Positions 1 through 10,175 are shown, numbered from the stretch's first letter. The stretch is 64,000 nucleotides of DNA from Saccharothrix tamanrassetensis (GCF_014203665.1 NZ_JACHJN010000003.1:1-64000); one strand, 5' to 3'. Notes: generated from the letters alone by a model not told the origin. Numbers and translations: made by a program.

Positions 1-406
1 GCGCTTGTCTTGGGGGTGCAAGCACGCTTTTCGCTTGCACCCCCAAGACAAGGGTGGTTGTCTTTTGACCAGGCCGTACGGGGATGACACACAGCCACGC
101 CCGCAAAGCTCGAAGAGCTTTGCCCTCATCCTTGGCGGTCTGCCCGTCCGGCGAGGACTCTTTCCTTTTTTAGCGCGAGCGGTCGGCGACTTGGACTTCG
201 ATCGCTTTAGTTCTCAGACTAAAAACCAAAAGCGACGCTCGCCGCTTGGCAGACCTCCGGGGAGGAAAAGCGGAAGGGCGTCGTGTTCTCCCCGCATGGC
301 CTGTCAAAGACGACCACCCTTGTCCAGGGAGGTCAAGCGAAAAGCGTGCTTGACCTCCCTGGACAAGCGCGGTAGCCCTCCGGGCAGGCCATACGGGGAG
401 AACACG
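1..406. repeat. Composite palindromic intergenic repeat, copy A (left end cut by window)
   Basis: Two hairpin modules face each other around a core. Module 1 has a 20-bp perfect inner stem (4-23 with 33-52, 9-nt loop ACGCTTTTC); its right outer arm is 73-97 and its left outer arm lies before the window. A small palindrome with stem AAAGCTC follows at 103-123. The core has left segment 130-160 roughly complementary to 222-260. Module 2 has outer arms 282-303 and 385-406 (21 of 22 bp) and a 20-bp perfect inner stem (319-338 with 348-367). Its 9-nt loop is the exact reverse complement of the module 1 loop, so the modules are inverted relatives. The copy ends 44 nt before the stop of the minus-strand gene at 451. 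It closely matches the copy at 61701-62179. Function is unknown. Confidence 0.9.
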
Positions 407-450
407 AGGCGACGGGTCTGTGCGGCGCGCACGAAGGGGATCTGATCGGG

Positions 451-858
451 TCAGCAGTTGCTTGTCGGGGCTGCGCCCTGTTTGGCCAACGCGGCGGTTC
501 GTCGTCGTTCGACCACGTACTGGGTTAACAAGAGCACCACTACCGGCATCCCGACCAGTACGACACCGACAACGGGCAAGCGCAGGCCGTCGATGGCGAT
601 GCCGGTCACCAGCCAAGCCGCGAGGTACACCCACCGGAGCCAAGCGCGTTGCCACTCGTGCCGCCACTGGACCATCCCGCTCGCCGCGAAGCCGACCGCT
701 GCCGCCGCGCCGAACAAGGGGCTGGGCAGGGCGATGTCGTGAGGAGCGCCGACGAGCAGGCCCGCGAGCCCGGTCAGGCCCAGCACGGCGCTGCCGAACA
801 GGAACGGCACGGCCAGCCACGTGGTCAACCGCAGCGGGCGTCCGGAGGCACACAACAC
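451..858 (-). CDS. Small integral membrane protein, unknown function
   Basis: A 135-residue protein with about four hydrophobic segments (near residues 12-37, 45-62, 72-90 and 93-115) and a basic C-terminal tail (VERRR). I do not recognise the family. The start is a GTG; other starts further in are possible, so the N-terminus is uncertain. It is divergent from rpmE across a 248-bp gap, and its 3' end abuts the composite palindromic repeat, which may act in its transcript termination. GC-rich codon use matches the neighbours. Confidence 0.5.
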   Translation of the reverse strand: MLCASGRPLRLTTWLAVPFLFGSAVLGLTGLAGLLVGAPHDIALPSPLFGAAAAVGFAASGMVQWRHEWQRAWLRWVYLAAWLVTGIAIDGLRLPVVGVVLVGMPVVVLLLTQYVVERRRTAALAKQGAAPTSNC

Positions 859-1106
859 GGTGCTATTTTCCCGATCGACGGCCCCGTGGCGCTGCTCTGA
901 GTAGTCCAGCGGTTACCTCGTGCGCCAAATGGTCGACCACGGTCGGCAAGCGGTAGTGAGCCCGGCCACGGGAACATCGCAGGTCCGGAAGGCGTTGTCA
1001 CCAGTGCTGACGGCATCTGGCAGACTGTCAGGTCGAGTCCGGCTCCGGTTCACCTCCGCAGATCAACCGCGAGGACCCGGCGGCCACCGAAGAGAGGGAC
1101 AAGACG

Positions 1107-1322
1107 TTGAAGACCGGCATCCACCCCGAGTACGTGTCGACCGAGGTCACCTGCGGCTGTGGGAACACCTTCACCACCCGCAGCACCAAGTCCTCCGGTT
1201 CCATCCACGTCGAGGTCTGCTCGAACTGCCACCCGTTCTACACCGGCAAGCAGAAGATCCTCGACACCGGTGGCCGGGTCGCGCGCTTCGAGGCCCGCTA
1301 CGGCAAGCGCAAGGGCAAGTAG
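1107..1322 (+). CDS. rpmE: 50S ribosomal protein L31, zinc-binding type
   Basis: A 71-residue protein of the large ribosomal subunit, full length for bacterial L31. Four cysteines at 16, 18, 38 and 41 form the zinc ribbon of the C+ (zinc-containing) type; zinc-free paralogues lack these residues. The start is TTG at 1107, chosen because the protein begins MKTGIHP as in the family and GAGAGGG lies just upstream. It precedes prfA as in many actinobacteria, but a strong hairpin separates the two. The 248-bp upstream region (859-1106) should hold its promoter, but I see no convincing -35/-10 pair. Confidence 0.95.
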   Translation: MKTGIHPEYVSTEVTCGCGNTFTTRSTKSSGSIHVEVCSNCHPFYTGKQKILDTGGRVARFEARYGKRKGK

Positions 1323-1330
1323 CTGCACCG

Positions 1331-1365
1331 ACGGCGTCCACCCGGTCCACCCGGGTGGACGCCGT
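1331..1365 (+). terminator. Intrinsic terminator after rpmE
   Basis: A 15-bp perfect stem (1331-1345 with 1351-1365) with a 5-nt loop TCCAC sits 8 nt after the rpmE stop. It has no long T-run, as is common in high-GC actinobacteria. It would partly uncouple rpmE from prfA. Confidence 0.8.
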
Positions 1366-1414
1366 TGTCGTCTCCCGAGAACTTTCTTGAAAGACCGAGA
1401 CCGGAGCGCCGACC

Positions 1415-2470
1415 GTGACCCTGGAAGCACTGCTCGCTGAGCACGCCGAGCTGGAGGCCAAGCTCGCCGACCCCTCGGTGCACGCCGACCAGGCAGGCGC
1501 CCGGAAGCTCGGCAAGCGCTACGCCGAGCTGACCCCGATCGTCCGCACCGCCCGCGAGCTGGAAGAAGCGCGCAACGACCTGCAGGCCGCGAGGGAGCTC
1601 GCCGCCGAGGACCACGCGTTCCAGACCGAGGCCGAGGAACTCGCCGAGCGCATCCCGAAGATCGAGGAGCGGCTCACCGAACTCCTGCTGCCCCGCGACC
1701 CGCACGACTCCGCCGACGTGGTCCTGGAGATCAAGTCCGGTGAAGGCGGCGAGGAGTCCGCGCTGTTCGCGGGCGACCTGCTGCGGATGTACCTGCGGTA
1801 CGCCGAGCGCCACGGCTGGAAGGCGGAGGTGCTCGACGGCACCGACTCCGACCTGGGCGGCTACAAGGACGTCACGGTCGCCATCAAGGCGAAGGCCTTC
1901 TCCCCGGACGGCGTGTGGTCGCGGCTGAAGTACGAGGGCGGCGTGCACCGCGTGCAGCGCGTCCCGGTGACCGAGTCCCAGGGCCGCATCCACACCAGCG
2001 CCGCCGGCGTGCTCGTCTTCCCGGAGACCGAGGACGTCGAGACCGAGATCGACGAGAACGACCTGCGCGTGGACGTGTTCCGCTCGTCCGGCAAGGGCGG
2101 CCAGAGCGTCAACACCACCGACAGTGCGGTCCGCATCACGCACCTGCCGACCGGCATCGTCGTGTCGTGCCAGAACGAGCGCAGCCAGCTCCAGAACAAG
2201 GCCCGCGCGATGCAGGTCCTCCAGGCCCGCCTGCAGGCGCTGGCCGAGGAGAAGGCGCAGCAGGAGGCGTCCGACGCCCGCCGCACCCAGATCCGCACCG
2301 TGGACCGCTCGGAGCGGGTCCGGACGTACAACTTCCCGGAATCCCGCATCTCCGATCACCGTGTCGGGTACAAAGCGCATAACCTGGATCAAGTGCTGGA
2401 CGGCGACCTGGACGCGGTGCTCGACGCGCTCGCGGCCGCCGACCGCGCGGAACGACTTGCCGGCGGGTGA
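1415..2470 (+). CDS. prfA: Peptide chain release factor 1
   Basis: A 351-residue class I release factor recognising UAA and UAG and triggering peptidyl-tRNA hydrolysis on the ribosome. The GGQ catalytic motif is at residues 228-230, inside [11 protein letters not shown]. The codon-recognition tripeptide region reads PVT, within [10 protein letters not shown]. The N-terminal helical domain is intact and the length is normal for RF1. The start is GTG with GACCGGAG upstream. Its methylase PrmC, usually the next gene, is displaced here by two metabolic genes (2490-5085). Confidence 0.97.
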   Translation: MTLEALLAEHAELEAKLADPSVHADQAGARKLGKRYAELTPIVRTARELEEARNDLQAARELAAEDHAFQTEAEELAERIPKIEERLTELLLPRDPHDSADVVLEIKSGEGGEESALFAGDLLRMYLRYAERHGWKAEVLDGTDSDLGGYKDVTVAIKAKAFSPDGVWSRLKYEGGVHRVQRVPVTESQGRIHTSAAGVLVFPETEDVETEIDENDLRVDVFRSSGKGGQSVNTTDSAVRITHLPTGIVVSCQNERSQLQNKARAMQVLQARLQALAEEKAQQEASDARRTQIRTVDRSERVRTYNFPESRISDHRVGYKAHNLDQVLDGDLDAVLDALAAADRAERLAGG

Positions 2471-2489
2471 CTGACGGGGGGCGCGCACG

Positions 2490-3689
2490 ATGGCGGAAAT
2501 CCTGGTGAACCCGCAGCGCGCCCCGCTCGACACCACGCTGGACGTCCTGGTCGTCGGCCTGGAACCGGACACCGAGGTCACCGTCCGGGCCACCACCGGC
2601 GACCGCGCCGCACAAGCCGTCTTCCGCTCCGACAGCCGGGGCGTGGTCGACCTGACCAGGCACGCCCCCGTCGCGGGCAGCTACGCGTGCGTGGACCCGA
2701 TGGGCCTGTTCTGGTCCATGACCCCGACCGGCGAGCAGCCCGGCCGGACCTTCATCGAGGCCACCGGCGCCGGCAAGGTCGAGATCGAGCGCCTCACCGT
2801 CCCCGAGCACGTCGAGCGCACCGAGGTCCCGCACCTCTCGGCCGTCCTGTTCGAACCGGACGGCGGCGACACCCACCCCGGCGTGATCGTCCTGGGCGGC
2901 TCCGAAGGCGGGCGGCACGAACTCGACGCCGCCCTGCTGGCCGGCCACGGCTTCGCCACGCTCGCACTGGCCTACTTCGGCGCCGAGAACGTCCCGGACG
3001 ACCTGGTCGACATCCCGCTCGAACACGTCGGCAAGGCGGTCGACTTCCTCAAGGAGCGGGCCGGCGAGGTGGGCCTGCTCGGCGGCTCACGAGGCGGTGA
3101 ACTGGCGCTGTTGGCCGCTGCCTCGTTCCCCGAGGTGCGGGCGGTGGTGAGCGTCGTGGGCAGCGGCGTGGTCACGCAGTGCATCGGCCCCGGCAAGCGG
3201 CTCCTCCAGAAGCTCGACCTGGAAGCCGCCTCCTGGACGTGGCAGGGCCGTCCCGTCCCGTACCTGCCCTACGCGATCCCGGACGAGCTGCGCCGCAGGA
3301 TCGTCGACGGTGAACCCGTGCCCCTGCGCCTCGCGTTCGACCTGTCCGACGGCATCCCGGAGGACACCGAGATCCCGGTGGAGCGGATCGTCGGCGGTGT
3401 GTTGCTCCTCTCATCCGGCCGTGACGGCGGGTGGCCGAGCACCGAGCTGAGCGAGGTCGCGGAACGCCGCCTGACCGCGCACGACCACCCGTTCCGGCAC
3501 GAGCACGTGGTGTACCCGGAGGCAGGGCACCTGATCGCCGGCCCGCCGCACCGCCCCACGACCGACCTGGTCGTCCCCGGTCCCGGCGTCCGGTTCGCCA
3601 TGGGCGGCACCCCGGCGGCCACGGCCGCGGCGCGCGCGGACGCGTGGCGTCGCGTCGTCGAGTTCTTGTCGGACCAACTGGGCACCTAA
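2490..3689 (+). CDS. Acyl-CoA thioester hydrolase / BAAT-family alpha/beta hydrolase
   Basis: A 399-residue protein with the two-part layout of acyl-CoA thioesterase/bile acid-CoA:amino acid N-acyltransferase proteins: an N-terminal beta-sandwich (about 1-115) and a C-terminal alpha/beta hydrolase domain. The nucleophile elbow is GGSRGGE with Ser200. The likely acid and base lie in SSGRDGG and [10 protein letters not shown]. The family cleaves or transfers acyl groups from CoA thioesters; the substrate here is unknown. It starts 20 nt after prfA and ends 1 nt before the lpd ORF, so it is probably co-transcribed. It is an insertion between prfA and prmC. Confidence 0.85.
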   Translation: MAEILVNPQRAPLDTTLDVLVVGLEPDTEVTVRATTGDRAAQAVFRSDSRGVVDLTRHAPVAGSYACVDPMGLFWSMTPTGEQPGRTFIEATGAGKVEIERLTVPEHVERTEVPHLSAVLFEPDGGDTHPGVIVLGGSEGGRHELDAALLAGHGFATLALAYFGAENVPDDLVDIPLEHVGKAVDFLKERAGEVGLLGGSRGGELALLAAASFPEVRAVVSVVGSGVVTQCIGPGKRLLQKLDLEAASWTWQGRPVPYLPYAIPDELRRRIVDGEPVPLRLAFDLSDGIPEDTEIPVERIVGGVLLLSSGRDGGWPSTELSEVAERRLTAHDHPFRHEHVVYPEAGHLIAGPPHRPTTDLVVPGPGVRFAMGGTPAATAAARADAWRRVVEFLSDQLGT

Positions 3690-3690
3690 T

Positions 3691-5085
3691 GTGTCGTTCA
3701 TGAGCGCACACTTTGACGTCGTGGTCCTCGGTGCGGGGCCAGGCGGGTACGTCGCAGCGATCCGCGCGGCCCAGCTCGGGCTGAAGACGGCGGTCATCGA
3801 GGAGCGTTACTGGGGCGGGGTGTGCCTGAACGTGGGCTGCATCCCGTCGAAGGCGCTGCTGCGCAACGCCGAGCTGGTCCACCTGTTCACGCACGAGCAG
3901 AAGACCTACGGCATCCAGGTCGACGGCGCGGTGAAGTTCGACTACGGCGTGGCCTTCGAGCGCAGCCGCAAGGTGGCGGACGGGCGCGTCAAGGGCGTGC
4001 ACTTCCTGATGAAGAAGAACGGCATCACGGAGTACAACGGCCAGGGGACCTTCGTCGACGCCAACACCATCCAGGTGGGTGACGAGCGGGTCACGTTCGA
4101 GCACGCCATCATCGCCGCCGGCGCGACCACCCGCCTGCTGCCCGGCACGAAGCTCTCCGAGCGCGTGGTGACCTACGAGGAGCAGATCCTCTCCTCCGAC
4201 CTCCCGGAGAGCATGGTCATCGCCGGTGCCGGCGCGATCGGCGTCGAGTTCGCCTACGTGCTGCACAACTACGGCGTCAAGGTCACGATCGTGGAGTTCC
4301 TCGACCGGATGGTGCCGCTGGAGGACGTGGAGGTCTCCACGGAACTCGCGAAGCGCTACAAGCGCCTGGGCATCGACGTCCGGACCGGAACGCGCGTGGA
4401 GTCCATCGACGACACCGGCGCGAAGGTCCGCGTCACCGTCTCCAAGGACGGCAAGGAAGAGGTCCTGGAAGCCGACAAGGTCATGCAGGCCATCGGTTTC
4501 CAGCCGCGCGTCGAGGGCTACGGCCTGGAGAACACCGGCGTGCGGCTCACCGAGCGCAAGGCGATCGCGGTGGACGGCCGCGGCCGCACCAACGTGCCCA
4601 ACATCTACGCGATCGGTGACGTGACCGCGAAGCTGATGCTGGCGCACGCGGCCGAGTCCATGGGGATCATCGCCGCGGAGACCATCGCCGGCGCGGAGAC
4701 CATGGAACTCGACTTCGCGATGATCCCGCGCGCGACGTTCTGCCAGCCGCAGATCGCGAGCTTCGGCTACACGGAGGCGCAGGCCCGCGAGAAGGGCTAC
4801 GACGTCCAGGTGGCCAAGTTCCCCTTCACCGCCAACGGCAAGGCCCACGGCATCGCCGACCCGACCGGCTTCGTGAAGCTGATCAGCGACAAGAAGCACG
4901 GCGAGCTCCTCGGCGGCCACCTCATCGGCCCCGACGTGACGGAACTGCTGCCCGAACTCACCCTCGCCCAGCAGTGGGACCTCACCGTCCACGAGGTGGC
5001 CCGCAACGTCCACGCGCACCCGACGTTGAGCGAAGCGGTCAAGGAAGCCGTCCACGGCCTGGCCGGCCACATGATCAACTTCTAG
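3691..5085 (+). CDS. lpd: Dihydrolipoyl dehydrogenase (E3)
   Basis: A 464-residue FAD/NAD flavoprotein that reoxidises dihydrolipoamide in 2-oxoacid dehydrogenase complexes. Seen: N-terminal FAD fold GAGPGGY, redox disulfide GGVCLNVGC (Cys45 and Cys50), central NAD-binding GAGAIGVE, second FAD motif IYAIGDVTA, and C-terminal catalytic HAHPTLSE. Full length. The ORF opens with GTG at 3691; ATG at 3700 (MSAHFDVVV) is equally likely. No E1 or E2 genes are nearby, so it probably serves complexes encoded elsewhere. It lies between prfA and prmC, 16 nt before prmC. Confidence 0.95.
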   Translation: MSFMSAHFDVVVLGAGPGGYVAAIRAAQLGLKTAVIEERYWGGVCLNVGCIPSKALLRNAELVHLFTHEQKTYGIQVDGAVKFDYGVAFERSRKVADGRVKGVHFLMKKNGITEYNGQGTFVDANTIQVGDERVTFEHAIIAAGATTRLLPGTKLSERVVTYEEQILSSDLPESMVIAGAGAIGVEFAYVLHNYGVKVTIVEFLDRMVPLEDVEVSTELAKRYKRLGIDVRTGTRVESIDDTGAKVRVTVSKDGKEEVLEADKVMQAIGFQPRVEGYGLENTGVRLTERKAIAVDGRGRTNVPNIYAIGDVTAKLMLAHAAESMGIIAAETIAGAETMELDFAMIPRATFCQPQIASFGYTEAQAREKGYDVQVAKFPFTANGKAHGIADPTGFVKLISDKKHGELLGGHLIGPDVTELLPELTLAQQWDLTVHEVARNVHAHPTLSEAVKEAVHGLAGHMINF

Positions 5086-5101
5086 GCTCTAGGCTCTCCC
5101 C

Positions 5102-5959
5102 ATGACCCGACACCCGCTGCGGCTGGCCGTGCTGGAAGCCGAACGACTGCTGGCCGCAGCGGGCGTCGACAGCCCCAGGGCCGACGCGGAACAACTCGCC
5201 GCGCACGTTTTGGGCGTGGAGCGCTCGCGCCTGCCCCTGATCCCGCTCGTGGACCCGCCGGTCCTCGAAGCCCTGCACCAGTTGGTGCGCAAGCGGATGA
5301 CGCGCGTACCGCTGCAACACATCACCGGCTGGGCGCACCTCGGCGGCATCGACCTGGACGTGGGCCCGGGCGTCTTCATCCCCCGTCCGGAAACCGAACT
5401 GCTGCTGGAGTGGGCACTGTCCACAGTGGGCGGGAAGCCCCTGGTGGTCGACCTCTGCACAGGCACCGGCGCGCTGGCCCTGGCGGTAGCCCACAGGATC
5501 CCCGACGCAGTGGTGCACGCGGTGGAACGCGACCCGGTGGCCCTTTCCTGGGCCCGCCGCAACGCCGACGCCCGGACCGCGGCCGGCGACACCCCGATCC
5601 ACCTGCACTCGGGCGACGTCACGGTTCCGGGCCTACTGTCCGATCTGGACGGATCGGTGGACCTGGTCCTCTGCAACCCGCCCTACGTCCCGGAGGGCAC
5701 CCCGGTACAACCCGAGGTAGCCGACCACGACCCGCACGCAGCGGTCTTCGGCGGCAAGGACGGCCTCGACGTGATCCGCCACGTGGTAACCCTCGCCGCC
5801 CGCCTGCTGAAACCAGGCGGCCACGTGGCGATCGAGCACGACGACACCCACGGCGACTCGGTACCCGCCCTCCTCGCCGCCCGCCGAGTCCTGACGGACG
5901 TCAAAGACCACCCCGACCTGGCAGGCCGCCCCCGCTTCGCCACAGCCCGCCGAACCTGA
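5102..5959 (+). CDS. prmC: Release factor glutamine methyltransferase (HemK family)
   Basis: A 285-residue SAM-dependent methyltransferase that methylates the Gln of the GGQ motif in release factors RF1 and RF2. The N-terminal substrate-binding bundle covers about residues 1-75. The SAM motif is LVDLCTGTGALAL, and the catalytic signature NPPY is at 192-195. The start is ATG, 16 nt after lpd, and its natural substrate PrfA is encoded 2.6 kb upstream in the same direction. The 3' flank holds repeat copy B. Confidence 0.95.
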   Translation: MTRHPLRLAVLEAERLLAAAGVDSPRADAEQLAAHVLGVERSRLPLIPLVDPPVLEALHQLVRKRMTRVPLQHITGWAHLGGIDLDVGPGVFIPRPETELLLEWALSTVGGKPLVVDLCTGTGALALAVAHRIPDAVVHAVERDPVALSWARRNADARTAAGDTPIHLHSGDVTVPGLLSDLDGSVDLVLCNPPYVPEGTPVQPEVADHDPHAAVFGGKDGLDVIRHVVTLAARLLKPGGHVAIEHDDTHGDSVPALLAARRVLTDVKDHPDLAGRPRFATARRT

Positions 5960-6010
5960 CCACACCCCTCCGCCTCGCCGCCCAACACCCCCGCGCTCTT
6001 CTACGGGCTG

Positions 6011-6262
6011 CCGCGCCCCGCGCACACCTCTGCCTCTGCGTGTCATCCCCGTATGGCCTGCCCGCAGGGAACCGCATGTGTCAAGGGCAGATCGGTCGCG
6101 CGACCACCGCACCCGCTTCACGATCTGCCCTTGACGCATGTGGTTGTCTTTGACCTGGCCATACGGGGATGACACGCAGACCCCCACCTCACCGCACCTC
6201 AAAGCTCGAAGAGCTTTGCAAGGGATCCTTGGCGGTCTGCCCGTCCGGCGAGGACGCTTTTA
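6011..6262. repeat. Composite palindromic intergenic repeat, copy B (single module plus partial core)
   Basis: One module only. Outer arms 6036-6058 and 6157-6179 pair perfectly over 23 bp. The inner stem 6075-6094 with 6121-6140 has 19 of 20 pairs and one G-T. Its sequence is unlike the stems in copies A and C, and its loop is longer (26 nt). The internal-loop segments match other copies (GCAGGGAACCGC on the left, TGGTTGTCTTTGACC on the right). Then come the small palindrome with stem AAAGCTC (6201-6217) and the left half of the core (about 6222-6262). The right module is absent. The element fills much of the 463-bp gap between prmC and sua5; the rest shows nothing recognisable. Confidence 0.85.
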
Positions 6263-6422
6263 CGCCCGTAGACCCCAAGCCACTGAATCCACCCGAGGCC
6301 ACACTCCGCAGGCGTCCCCCTCGAAGTGAACGCCCCCAAAAACCACTCCCAACACCCTCCAACACCCTCACACCTGTGACCTCCACCGCTCCCCGCCAAC
6401 CACCTGTGCCAGGATCCACACC

Positions 6423-7073
6423 GTGAGCACGCTCTACGACTGCAGCGTCCAGTCCGACCGCGCAGCCGGCCTAGCCGCCGCTGCCGGAGCGGTGCGGTCC
6501 GGGCGGCTGGTCGTCCTGCCGACCGACACCGTCTACGGCATCGGCTGCGACGCCTTCGACGCCAAAGCCGTCCGCTACCTCCTCGAAGCCAAGGGCCGAG
6601 GCCCGGACATGCCGGTCCCCGTCCTGGTCGGCTCCTGGACCACCATCGACGGCCTGGTCATCTCCGTCCCCCGCCAAGCCCGAGCCCTGATCGAGGCGTT
6701 CTGGCCGGGCGGCCTCTCCCTGGTGCTGCACCACGCCCCGAGCCTCGCCTGGGACCTCGGGCACACCCGGGGCACGTGCATGCTCCGCATGCCCCTGCAC
6801 CCCGTCGCCCTGGAACTCCTCCGGGACGTCGGCCCGATGGCCGTCTCCAGCGCCAACAAGTCCGGCTTCCCCCCGGCGGGCACCGCCCAGGAGGCCTGGG
6901 ACCAACTCGGCGAGGACGTGGGCGTCTACCTCGACGGCGGCCCGGCCGAGGAGAACATCGCGTCCACCATCGTCGACCTCACCGGCCCCGATCCGGTGGT
7001 CCTGCGGGAAGGCGCGGTCCCGCTCGCCGACGTGCGCGAGGTGCTCGGGATCGAAGTCGAGGTCGCCCGCTAG
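6423..7073 (+). CDS. tsaC: L-threonylcarbamoyladenylate synthase (Sua5/YrdC/YwlC)
   Basis: A 216-residue protein making threonylcarbamoyl-AMP from threonine, bicarbonate and ATP for the t6A37 tRNA modification. YrdC features seen: LPTDTVYGIGCDA near residue 37, the KGR segment in EAKGRGPD, and MAVSSANKSG near 145. It is the short YrdC-only form without the extra Sua5 domain. Start is GTG. The position after prmC and before wecA matches conserved actinobacterial order, although repeat copy B separates it from prmC and it may have its own promoter. Confidence 0.93.
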   Translation: MSTLYDCSVQSDRAAGLAAAAGAVRSGRLVVLPTDTVYGIGCDAFDAKAVRYLLEAKGRGPDMPVPVLVGSWTTIDGLVISVPRQARALIEAFWPGGLSLVLHHAPSLAWDLGHTRGTCMLRMPLHPVALELLRDVGPMAVSSANKSGFPPAGTAQEAWDQLGEDVGVYLDGGPAEENIASTIVDLTGPDPVVLREGAVPLADVREVLGIEVEVAR

Positions 7074-7143
7074 TGGATCTTCACGATCGGAGTAGCGTGG
7101 TGCCCGCAGTGTCCGAAACCCCACCCCCGAGGGGCTAGCTCCA

Positions 7144-8325
7144 GTGGGCCCGTTGCCCGACACCTCGAACGTCCTCCCCGTCCGGGAGTACCTGCTCGTC
7201 GCGCTGACCGCCGCCGTCGTCACGTTCCTGCTGGTCGGTCTGGTCCGCGTGCTCGCGTTCCGGATCGGTGCGGTGGCCTACCCGCGCAAGCGGGACGTGC
7301 ACGTCGAGCCCATGCCGCGGATGGGTGGGCTCGCCATGTACGGCGGCGTGCTCGGCGGGATGCTGCTCGCACACCAGCTGCCGGTGCTGCGCGCCGCGTT
7401 CGACTTCTCCGACGACCCGTGGGCGGTCATCGTCGGCGGTGGGGTGATCGTCCTCGTCGGCGTCCTGGACGACCGGTTCGAGCTGGACTCCCTGACGAAA
7501 CTCGCCGGGCAGGTCACGTCGGCGGGCATCCTGGTGCTGTTCGGGCTCCAGTGGCTGCTGTTCTGGGTGCCGTGGGGCGACGACGGCAAGGACACCGGTT
7601 CGCTGCTCGTCCTCGACCAGAACCAGGGCGCGCTGCTGACCGTGCTGCTCGCGGTCACCATGGTCAACGCGATGAACTTCGTGGACGGCCTGGACGGGCT
7701 GGCCGCCGGCATCGGGCTGATCGCCGCCGTCGCGACGTGCGCGTTCTGCATCGGTGTGCTGGCCAAGAACGGCGGCGACGTGGGCTCCTACCCGCCCGCG
7801 CTGATCGCCGCCACGCTGGCCGGCGCGTGCCTGGGGTTCCTGCCGCACAACTTCAACCCCGCCCGCATCTTCATGGGCGACTCCGGGTCGATGCTGATCG
7901 GCCTGATGCTGGCCGCCGCCGTCACCTCCGCCTCCGGCAAGCTGAACTACCGCTTCATCGAGGGCTCCGGCACCGCCATCCAGACCACCGACCTGCTCGG
8001 CCTGCTGTCCCCGCTGCTGGTGGTCGCGGCGGTGCTGTTCGTGCCGATGCTCGACCTGCTGATGGCCGTGGTGCGGCGCACCCGGCGCGGCGAGAGCCCG
8101 TTCTCCGCGGACAAGATGCACCTGCACCACCGCCTGCTGGAGATCGGCCACTCCCAGCGCCGCGCGGTGCTGCTGATCTACCTGTGGGCCGGGGTGCTGG
8201 CGTTCGGCACGGTGGCGCTGACCCTGTTCGACGCGGCCGTGGTCGGCTGGTGCCTGGCCATCGGGCTGCTGCTCGCGCTGGTCGTCTCGGCCATCCCCAA
8301 GCTCCGCGAGGCTGGGCGCTCCTGA
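7144..8325 (+). CDS. wecA: Decaprenyl-phosphate N-acetylglucosaminephosphotransferase (WecA/Rfe)
   Basis: A 393-residue polytopic enzyme of the MraY/WecA family that moves GlcNAc-1-phosphate from UDP-GlcNAc to polyprenyl phosphate, the first membrane step of arabinogalactan linker or related glycan synthesis. Motifs: Asp109-Asp110 in VLDDRFEL, the NAMNFVDGLDGL signature, FMGDSGSM and the HLHH loop motif. There are about eleven membrane segments. Start is GTG. The last codons (KLREAGRS) are the first unit of a tandem repeat that runs on past the stop. Confidence 0.95.
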   Translation: MGPLPDTSNVLPVREYLLVALTAAVVTFLLVGLVRVLAFRIGAVAYPRKRDVHVEPMPRMGGLAMYGGVLGGMLLAHQLPVLRAAFDFSDDPWAVIVGGGVIVLVGVLDDRFELDSLTKLAGQVTSAGILVLFGLQWLLFWVPWGDDGKDTGSLLVLDQNQGALLTVLLAVTMVNAMNFVDGLDGLAAGIGLIAAVATCAFCIGVLAKNGGDVGSYPPALIAATLAGACLGFLPHNFNPARIFMGDSGSMLIGLMLAAAVTSASGKLNYRFIEGSGTAIQTTDLLGLLSPLLVVAAVLFVPMLDLLMAVVRRTRRGESPFSADKMHLHHRLLEIGHSQRRAVLLIYLWAGVLAFGTVALTLFDAAVVGWCLAIGLLLALVVSAIPKLREAGRS

Positions 8326-8430
8326 CCACCCGGTCTCCGCGAGGCCGGGCGCTCCAGCTCCAGCCCCGCCCCCGACCTCCGCGAGGCTGGGCGCTCCCGA
8401 CCCCCCGACCTCCGCGAGGTGGGGTGCTCC
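8302..8430 (+). repeat. Tandem repeat spanning the 3' end of wecA
   Basis: Four 21-nt units close to CTCCGCGAGGCTGGGCGCTCC at 8302-8322, 8335-8355, 8377-8397 and 8410-8430. Starts are 33, 42 and 33 nt apart, and spacers are rich in CGACC. Unit 1 lies inside wecA (codons for LREAGRS); the others fill the gap before atpI. It looks like expansion of a gene terminus and might form a weak terminator. Confidence 0.85.
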
Positions 8431-8498
8431 CGACCCCCCGACCGTCGGGTGACGCAAGACCCCCTTTTACACTGGTAGTGACAGTGGGAAGGGGTGAC

Positions 8499-8936
8499 AT
8501 GAGCCAGGAGTGGACTCACGAGAAAGTCGTCCAGCGGCTCGCGGGCGAGATGTTCCGCGGTCTGATCTGGGCGGCGCTCGCGACCGTCGCCGTCGGTGCG
8601 GTGGTCTGGACCGTGCTGGCCGGCGTGCCCGGCCTGGTCGCGGCGCTGATCGGCGGCGGGCTCGCCATCGTGTGCTCGCTGATCACGCTCTGGCTGATGC
8701 ACCGCACGGCCGCGCTGCCGGTGCAGTTCATCATGATCGCCGCGTTCGGCGGCTTCCTCGGCAAGCTCATCCTGCTCGTCGTGGTGATGGTGCTGCTGCG
8801 CAAGTTCCCCGTGCTGCACGTGAACGCGCTCGCGCTGACCATGGCCGCGACCATCGTGGTGGCCACCTTCATGGAGGTCCGCGCTTCCAAGCGCAGTCGC
8901 AGTCAAGTGATCATCCCCACCCCGAGCAACACCTGA
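8499..8936 (+). CDS. atpI: ATP synthase protein I (small hydrophobic assembly protein)
   Basis: A 145-residue membrane protein opening MSQEWTHEKV, with four hydrophobic segments (about 22-45, 48-65, 75-98 and 103-120). It matches the AtpI/ATP synthase I family that leads F-type ATPase operons and helps assemble the c-ring. The ATG at 8499 is chosen because GGGAAGGGG lies 5-13 nt upstream; the frame stays open further 5' through the repeat but without coding character. It is followed by atpB after 152 bp. Confidence 0.88.
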   Translation: MSQEWTHEKVVQRLAGEMFRGLIWAALATVAVGAVVWTVLAGVPGLVAALIGGGLAIVCSLITLWLMHRTAALPVQFIMIAAFGGFLGKLILLVVVMVLLRKFPVLHVNALALTMAATIVVATFMEVRASKRSRSQVIIPTPSNT

Positions 8937-9088
8937 TCTACCGGCTGGTACGGTGCGCGCAGACGGGACGCCCCTGCTAGGTGGGGGTGCCTCTCGCGGG
9001 CGCGTGCGGTGCGTAAGGTACGTTTGTCCCGATCGTGACGATTCCCCCGGCGGAGTGAACGCCGGCCGGGAGAACCGGAAGGAACACA

Positions 9089-10175
<1,087 letters not shown>

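Noticed and set aside
103-123. The small palindrome with AAAGCTC arms as an independent terminator.
   Set aside because: A 9-bp stem at most with no T-run, present at the same place in copy B and so part of the repeat rather than of a gene end.
5-445. A 146-codon ORF across repeat copy A, with similar frames in copy C (for example 61618-62103).
   Set aside because: The reading frame runs through palindromic DNA, lacks a ribosome binding site and its similarity to the other copy is explained by the DNA repeat itself.
8302-8430. Regularly spaced repeats between wecA and atpI as a CRISPR-like array.
   Set aside because: Only four 21-nt units, the first one coding, unequal short spacers that resemble each other, and no cas genes.
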